Assembly: GCA_008694505.1 (NCBI GenBank)
Contig: VZDJ01000046.1
Location: 2,127,961-2,191,960 of the forward strand
Direction of reading: 5' to 3'
DNA from: Cyanoderma ruficeps
Lineage: Eukaryota; Chordata; Aves; Passeriformes; Timaliidae
Length of the DNA: 64,000 nucleotides
Shown here: positions 58,173 to 64,000 of the stretch, piece by piece
How the letters are laid out: every line of letters starts with the position of its first letter
Position numbering within the stretch: position 1 is the first letter of the stretch
The notes under the pieces: generated by a model
What the model saw: only the letters and a program-made list of their open reading frames with translations
What the model was told of the DNA's origin: nothing
Databases searched by the model: none
Program-made: the position numbers and the translations under genes

Positions 58173-60426
58173 GTGTGTATTGACAGTAAAGAGGCACCTG
58201 AGTGGATTTACAGAGGTTTTCTGGATGGTTTGGTAGCACCTTGACTGATTGGACCAGAATCTGTGGTGACCCAGATTCTTTGCTGCTTAAAAAAAAACAA
58301 ATAAATTACTGTATGTAGCTATAGTTTCACCCTACAATTTAAATTTCCTTCCTTTGTGTCACCTCATATAAAGGATTGATCTTTGCATGTCTGCATTTTA
58401 TAGATATAATTTTCTCTCCTCTGATTCATGTCCTTTATTCACATGAATAATTTTCTCCTTGTTCTTTATTATTTAATGCAACAGTACTTGAAATGCTCGT
58501 TTTTAAGCCTTAAATTAACCTTGGATGTGAGACATAGATTGGCAACATTGTACTAGGGAAGAACATCTATCAAATAATTGACAGAGTCTTTTAAAGTGGT
58601 TCTTAAGCTCTTGAAGGCTGTGACACCCCCTTCAATTTATAGAATTTGAGTTTGAGCAAAATGATCCATTTAGCTTGAACTTGGCTCATTAGTGCAGGTA
58701 TTGATTAGAAAAAATTCCATTTCAGTTTTGCAATTGTATATTTTATTTTAAAACATACAGTAGTTAGTGCTGACTGTGACCAGGAATACAGGAAATTACT
58801 GCTGATACACTGAAAAAAAAAAGAATTAAAAGAAGGAAGGTGTTTTTGGGGTGGGTTACCTGCCCTTGCCAGCAGCTTTGCAGGTTCACATTGCAGAGAA
58901 TCAGCATCAATTCTGGGGGTTTATTGACAGCTTTGGTTTGGTCCAATATTTCTTGATTCTCTACAAAGTATGTCGGAGATGTGGGAATCCCCCCAAGGTC
59001 TGTGTCACAAGAGCCCAGTAAAGAAATCACTGAGTGTTTTTGCTACATTTTGTCCATCAAGCATTCCTGGTGAATCCTTAGCTGGACTTCCCCTTTAATG
59101 CTTTTCAAGAACTTCTTACCATGAGGTTGAGTGTCCACTTTAAAGTGCTGTTCAAATTAATTTCCATCCTCTTCATTTCTTGTTTAGCTTTGACCTGCCA
59201 TGTTTTATGCTTTTCTGCTCCCTGCACATGGGCAAGCTTTCCACTTTAAATTCTGACCTTTTTCTTCAGACTCCTAAACTCCCTGTTGAGCCAAGCAAAA
59301 ATGAATTGGATTATGTTTCTTCTTATTATGTTTATTCCTTTGGTCCACGTTTTATCTGGCCTCCTAACCCAGTATTCTGTGTAGTCTTTAGCGTGTTTGT
59401 AGATGTGACAGTTCCTGCTTTTGGAGTTGTTCTTCTCATAATTTTCTTGTCTAATAGTCTTGTTTCTACATTGTTCCATTTCTTCACTTTTTTTTTTTTA
59501 ATCTTGTGCTTTTTTCACTCATCAGCTCTTTTCTACAGCAACCCAATTTTGCCGTGAGCACCACTTGAAAGCAGCTTTTCCAGTGATTCCACTTGAACTG
59601 TTTTCCAAGCACCACTTGAGTCTAAATCCAAAGCAGCATCTTTCCTGTGGATTCCTGTATAGGTTCTTTGAGAAGTTTTGGGTTTGCATCTCATCCTGAA
59701 GAATTGCAGACCCTATATTTTGGGGATAGGTGATTTAACTGCTCTCAGTCCAAAATTTGCATTTTCTGTGCTCAGCATTTCCTGGCCACTGTCATTGCCC
59801 TGGTGGGGATCCAGTTCTGGTGCTGAACTGGAATTAGATTATGGGATTCCTTGCCTCAAGGGTTCTTCCACACTTTTCTTTTCCTATACCATCTTCATGT
59901 TGTTACACTGCAAACATATATAATTCTCTAGTAATTCAAGCAGAGCACAATTTGGCTGTTTGAGGCTGCTGCAGTCCCAGCCCTGGGAACCTGCTCTGGC
60001 ATCTCCCTCCAGAGAATCTGTCTTTTAAAGAGAAGATTTTCCAACTATCATCTTGTTGCCTGTGTTTATCAGACCTACCTTCATTTAAGTGTTGGAAATC
60101 AAAGTTAGAAATGACTGCAGGAGTAAAACAATAATGGTAAGACATTTCATAAAGCTTTTCAAGGATGAGATGTTTAACTGATGCTTGAAAGCTGTTCCAC
60201 TCCTTTCCTGCTCGGGAATGCTGCTGTAAATCAGTGCTGCAAAAATTAGCCTGTCACAAGGAGATGTGAAGAAAAAGGGGAAAAAAACACTGAAATACCT
60301 CCCACTCTCTGAACACTTCGATATCCAGATAACTTTGTGCTGCTGTACTGACTGAAACCAGCAGAATCTGCCTGGGCCATGCATGGATTCGGTTTATCGT
60401 GTTGTGTATTGTTCAGTCAGTGTTGA

Positions 60427-60570
60427 ACACAGAATGGGTTGGGACCTTAAAGCCCATCCAGTGCCACCCCCTTCCCTGGGCAGGGACACTTTCCACTATC
60501 CCAGGTTGCTCCAAGCCCTGTCCAGCCTGACCTTGGACACTGCCAAGGACCCAGGGGCAGCCACAACTAA
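60427..60570 (-). mobile_element. CR1 LINE 3' fragment, minus orientation
   Basis: The plus strand reads acacagaatgggttgggacc, ccttccctgggcagggacac and ccaggttgctccaagccctg, then ggggcagccacaac, the reverse complement of the passerine-type CR1 end. Confidence 0.9.
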
Positions 60571-63500
60571 GCAGGATCCCTGATGAAGCCTCACTGTCAG
60601 GAATGAGTCTGGAATTCCATTGTCCTGCTCTTCAGGAGCTCCCCTGCTGACTGTGATCCCTCTCCAGACACTGAGCATCTTCTGTTGGATGTGAGGAATG
60701 GGATGGATGAGGTTCCCCTCTCCCAGCAACTTTAGTTTAAAGCCATTATTATTATAGCCCCTGTTATTTTAGACCTTATTATTAAAACAAATCAAAAGAC
60801 CTGTTTTGACAACTGTCATGTTGGTTTGGATTCCTCCAGTGTGTTTGGTTAATATTTCCTTGAGAACTGCTTGGATGCTGAATTGAAAAGCTGTTTCATA
60901 CTGTAAAAAAGAAAAGGCATGGCACCAGGCCTTTTTTTGTTTTGTTTTTTTTTCCATCATTCTTCTCTCCCCATCAGTTTAAGGAGGATTGGGAACAAAG
61001 GACAGGCCTTCAAAAAAACCTTCATTTTTACACTGCCTGGTAGCCTTGGCTGTTCCTCTGTGCAGTTCTGAGTATTTCAGAATAACAAACAGTGAGAAAG
61101 TAATCACAGAACTGCCAGACACAGTTTGAAACACAGCGTCACCACCCTTTGTATAACTCATAAACTGTGAGCTGTGGCATTGTTTCAATCTGGAGCTTCA
61201 TCCATCTTTTCGTCCCACTCCTCTGGCGAAGGATGACTGGTTTAATGGGAACCTCAGCTTTCTGTTACAGAAAAGTTCTGACACACAGGTAAAAATTAAA
61301 TTTCTTAGAAGAAATGAAAGCCAACAATATGTACTTGCCCACCACTGAGTTTTATAATTGCATCCAAGGCCTTGAGAGGAATCAGCTGTGTAATCTATAA
61401 TATTGTTGTAGTTTTTTGAGTAGGAATATGATGGATGCCTTGTTCTTCCTGAGCCCTGTTGTTAAGGAACTGCTGGAATCCTGAATCACTGTTAACTGTA
61501 GCCTGTGTGTAATGCCGTGTGTGTCTTTTGGGTACAAAGCTGTTATTCGTTTCCTAATATCAGGTTGTCATATCCTCGTGAACGTTGCATTTTAAATAGT
61601 TAAAAGCTAATTGAGTCAAAATCTCTGGCACTATTTGCTAATGCAAGGTGTTAGGGAGCAGGAGGCAGAGACCATTGTCTCACCTTAATGCTTGGAAAAT
61701 GGTTATGAACAAATGTTGGCTATTATCCTGTTGGAAATATGGAATCAATGCAGCTGCACAGCAGGGCTGTGCTTGGAGCATTCCCACAACAGCTCATAAC
61801 AGCAGGACTCGCTGTTTTTTCTTTGTGCAACCCTTCCCTGGTGGCTGACAGCCTGTTTTTCTTGTATTCTCCCCGTTTTTATTCCATCCTGTCTTATGGG
61901 AGACTCTCCTGACGTCTGCTGAGGCTCTCCCAGAAATATGACCACCCCTCACAGTATTATTTCTCCACTCTTCCACTCTTATTTTTATTCAGCAGTTTCT
62001 GATGTTGTGTCCAGTAGTTTTTCATGGTCTGTTCGTCTGGCTAAACCTCATCCCAGTGCTCCAACTCCTTACATACCTCAGCAGAAGCATTCTGAGTTTG
62101 GTGGCTCACATAATTTTCTTTTTCTACAGCATTCTGCCCTTCAAAGATCCACAGAAACTTTGTGGGAAGATTTCATTGCTCCTGAATTATCTCCAGTACC
62201 AGCCAATGTGGCTGCGTGGAAAATCAAGAGTGTATTTTGGTATTTAAATAGGAATTGGAACTGTTGTCAGGAAAATAATTAACTCTAATCCAGTGGTAAA
62301 CAATAACATAGACTGAGAAATAAACAAAATGCGGGATAAATCAGAGGGACAGAACACACGCTCTGACTGTCAATTTGGATTTCAAACATCCTTCTTCTCT
62401 TTTAAGACTTTTTCCCTCAAGACACAAGGTGTGTTTAATACAAGAATGCGAATCAGAAGAATACAGGAGATGTTTTCTTTCTCTGTGCAAACCATCGTCA
62501 GCAGAATAAGATGTTTCCTTGTCCCCATCATGCTTTTGCTGCCTTTGATGGGATCTGTCACTCTGGACTAGCCTTGCTCTTGTACCTCCTCTGTAAACCT
62601 TTATCCTTGAGCATCACTTCTCACAGGGTCCAGTTGTCCTGACTGAGAGAGAAACAAGAGATTTTGATCTGAGATTTAGATGCCTTTCTTTTTTTTCTTT
62701 TTTTTTTNTCAGAGGGGTTTTTAAGAAGGACTTAAGACGGAGCAATCACCTGCCTTAGTCCCAGGTCATGAATTGAGACTTTCTAATACATCCCACATGA
62801 AATGCTTCAGATTTTTAGCTGTTGCTTTTCTTCCCCTTCTTTTCTTTCCTCTTGAGTCTTAAGCCATAGAGTAAAATTCTCAGTAACCATTTTTTTAAGG
62901 ATTGTCCATGATAAATGCTGCTGTGCTTGCAGCCTGCGAAATAAACTGCAATTTACTGATTTGATATTAATTACTTGATACCAAAATATGCATCAAAACA
63001 CTGCTAAGAGTGGACCAAAAGCCTCTACTTCCCAAAGTTTTGTCCTCAAATTTCTGAGTCCATCTCAAGCTTTTCCTCCTCCTGTGGGTTTTGAATTCAG
63101 GTATGAATTACCATCACCTTATTGCAAGTTGTTGCTGTTCTGTTTGGGTTATGCACAGTAACACCAAGGCATTGGCACACCGAGCGTTTTTCTTCCTGGT
63201 ATCATCCTATTCTCCCTTTTCTAAGGGAAAGTACAAATTTCCTGCTTTTTTCTTTGGAGCATTTTGTCTCAGCTAAATGCCAATGTTCCCCCACCGTCTC
63301 TGCAGGGTGCCGTGCAGTGCTCTGCATGCTGCATGACACTCTTTTCTTCCCCTAAAATGTCCAACCATTTTCTGACTATTAAGGAATTCACCTGCTGTGG
63401 GCAACGTGCCCAATGCCCATTTTTTTTTTTCTCTCAGCAGTGAGGAAACTGCAGAAGATTTTACATCTGTGCTTAAAAAGCTTTTCCGACTGTAGTTTCT

Positions 63501-63746
63501 AAAGGCTCTTTTTGTAGTTTTCAAAGGCTTGACACTTCCTTCTTTTCCTTTTCTCTCACAATGTTCACCCCAGTGCATGCTTCTGTTGGAATTGAAGTGT
63601 TTGTTGTCCCGCTCCTCCTGGTACTTTCTGTCCTATTCCTGAAGAGAGTCACTTTGCCAATTTACAGGGGACAGGCTGTAATGAGTCTATTTTTGTTTGT
63701 TTTTTTTTTTTTTTCTTTTTTAGANTCTCTAGGATGGAGTGCATAA

Positions 63747-63783
63747 CCATGGAATCCCAGAATGACAGAATGGGTTGGGTTGG
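63747..63783 (-). mobile_element. CR1 tail cut by an LTR insertion
   Basis: The sequence ccatggaatcccagaatgac then agaatgggttgggttgg is the reverse complement of the extreme CR1 3' end. Homology stops where the LTR begins. Its continuation should appear beyond the right edge. Confidence 0.7.
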
Positions 63784-64000
63784 TGTCTTGGGTTGCAATG
63801 GAAGATGTAACCAAAAGCATGTATTCTATCAGTGTCTGTTGAAACCAGCTGGGGAGGTGTTTTTTCTCTTCTACGACCCATTCCTTGTGAATCCAGGGGG
63901 AGGGGGTGGGTGTCTTCTGTTAATGGGCAGCTGTTAAACCAGGTGTGGCAGTGTTCTTTATCTCTTCCAGGACCCATCCTCCCTCCAGGGGATATCTGCT
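63784..64000 (+). mobile_element. 5' part of an LTR, truncated by the window edge
   Basis: The element starts tgtcttgggttgcaatggaa and continues with gcatgtattctatcagtgtc and cttctgttaatgggcagctg. Its start and the tcttctgttaatggg motif resemble the solo LTR at 36475, so the two are related families. Whether a provirus or a solo LTR follows cannot be seen. Confidence 0.75.

Larger units (their letters stand above)
54177..63746. other. Intergenic region upstream of MINDY4; no gene recognised
   Basis: In mammals INMT and CRHR2 lie upstream of MINDY4. I looked for their conserved motifs on both strands and saw none. Open frames such as 55474-55815, 59180-59557 (a hydrophobic product) and 61938-62282 on the plus strand have no family resemblance. 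Much of 54420-58200 could be old, diverged repeats. CR1 pieces are listed separately. Confidence 0.55.

Noticed and set aside
54177..63746. INMT or CRHR2 exons upstream of MINDY4, as in mammals
   Set aside because: I saw no glycine-rich methyltransferase motif and no hormone-receptor or seven-helix segments on either strand.

Overview
The window is vertebrate nuclear DNA, most probably from a bird and likely a songbird. The basis is spliced GT-AG exons of one vertebrate gene spread over about 50 kb, many CR1 LINE 3' ends in the avian form, and several solo-LTR-like elements of a type I associate with passerines. I see no bacterial operons, CRISPR arrays, tRNA or rRNA genes.

The one protein gene I can support is MINDY4 (FAM188B), a MINDY-family K48-linkage-selective deubiquitinase, on the minus strand. 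Its start codon is at 53993. Fifteen coding exons can be joined in frame down to 4260, giving 1947 nt or 649 codons with all phases consistent. The N-terminal exons carry a LisH-like motif, exons 3-6 a poorly conserved linker, and exons 7-15 the MINDY catalytic domain. The catalytic cysteine motif is in exon 9 (model residue 448). The C-terminal exons, including the expected catalytic histidine segment, were not found in 1-4259 and should lie beyond the left edge. A CpG-rich promoter block surrounds exon 1, with a ZNF143-like site just inside intron 1.

Most of the window is intron. From left to right: partial intron 15 (1-4259); exons 15 and 14; a 15.2 kb intron 13 holding a four-copy 137-bp tandem array next to a CpG-rich island-like block; a cluster of exons 13-9 (21889-28153); intron 8 with an LTR, one copy of a 177-bp repeat and a 15-unit 58-bp minisatellite; exons 8-6 (32297-33911); a 13.9 kb intron 5 rich in transposon remnants (a solo LTR with a clean 5-bp target duplication, two related LTR-like elements in opposite orientation, a long CR1 broken by an insert, and a near-perfect 53-bp hairpin); and exons 5-1 (47832-53993).

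From about 54180 to the right edge the sequence is upstream intergenic DNA. I recognise no gene there, only CR1 fragments and the first 217 bases of an LTR that entered a CR1 tail at the edge. I found no convincing new multi-gene system. The points most worth checking are structural: the hairpin, the duplicated 177-bp blocks flanking exons 6-8, the decamer repeat forming the pyrimidine tract of the exon 3 acceptor, and the CpG-rich block inside intron 13.
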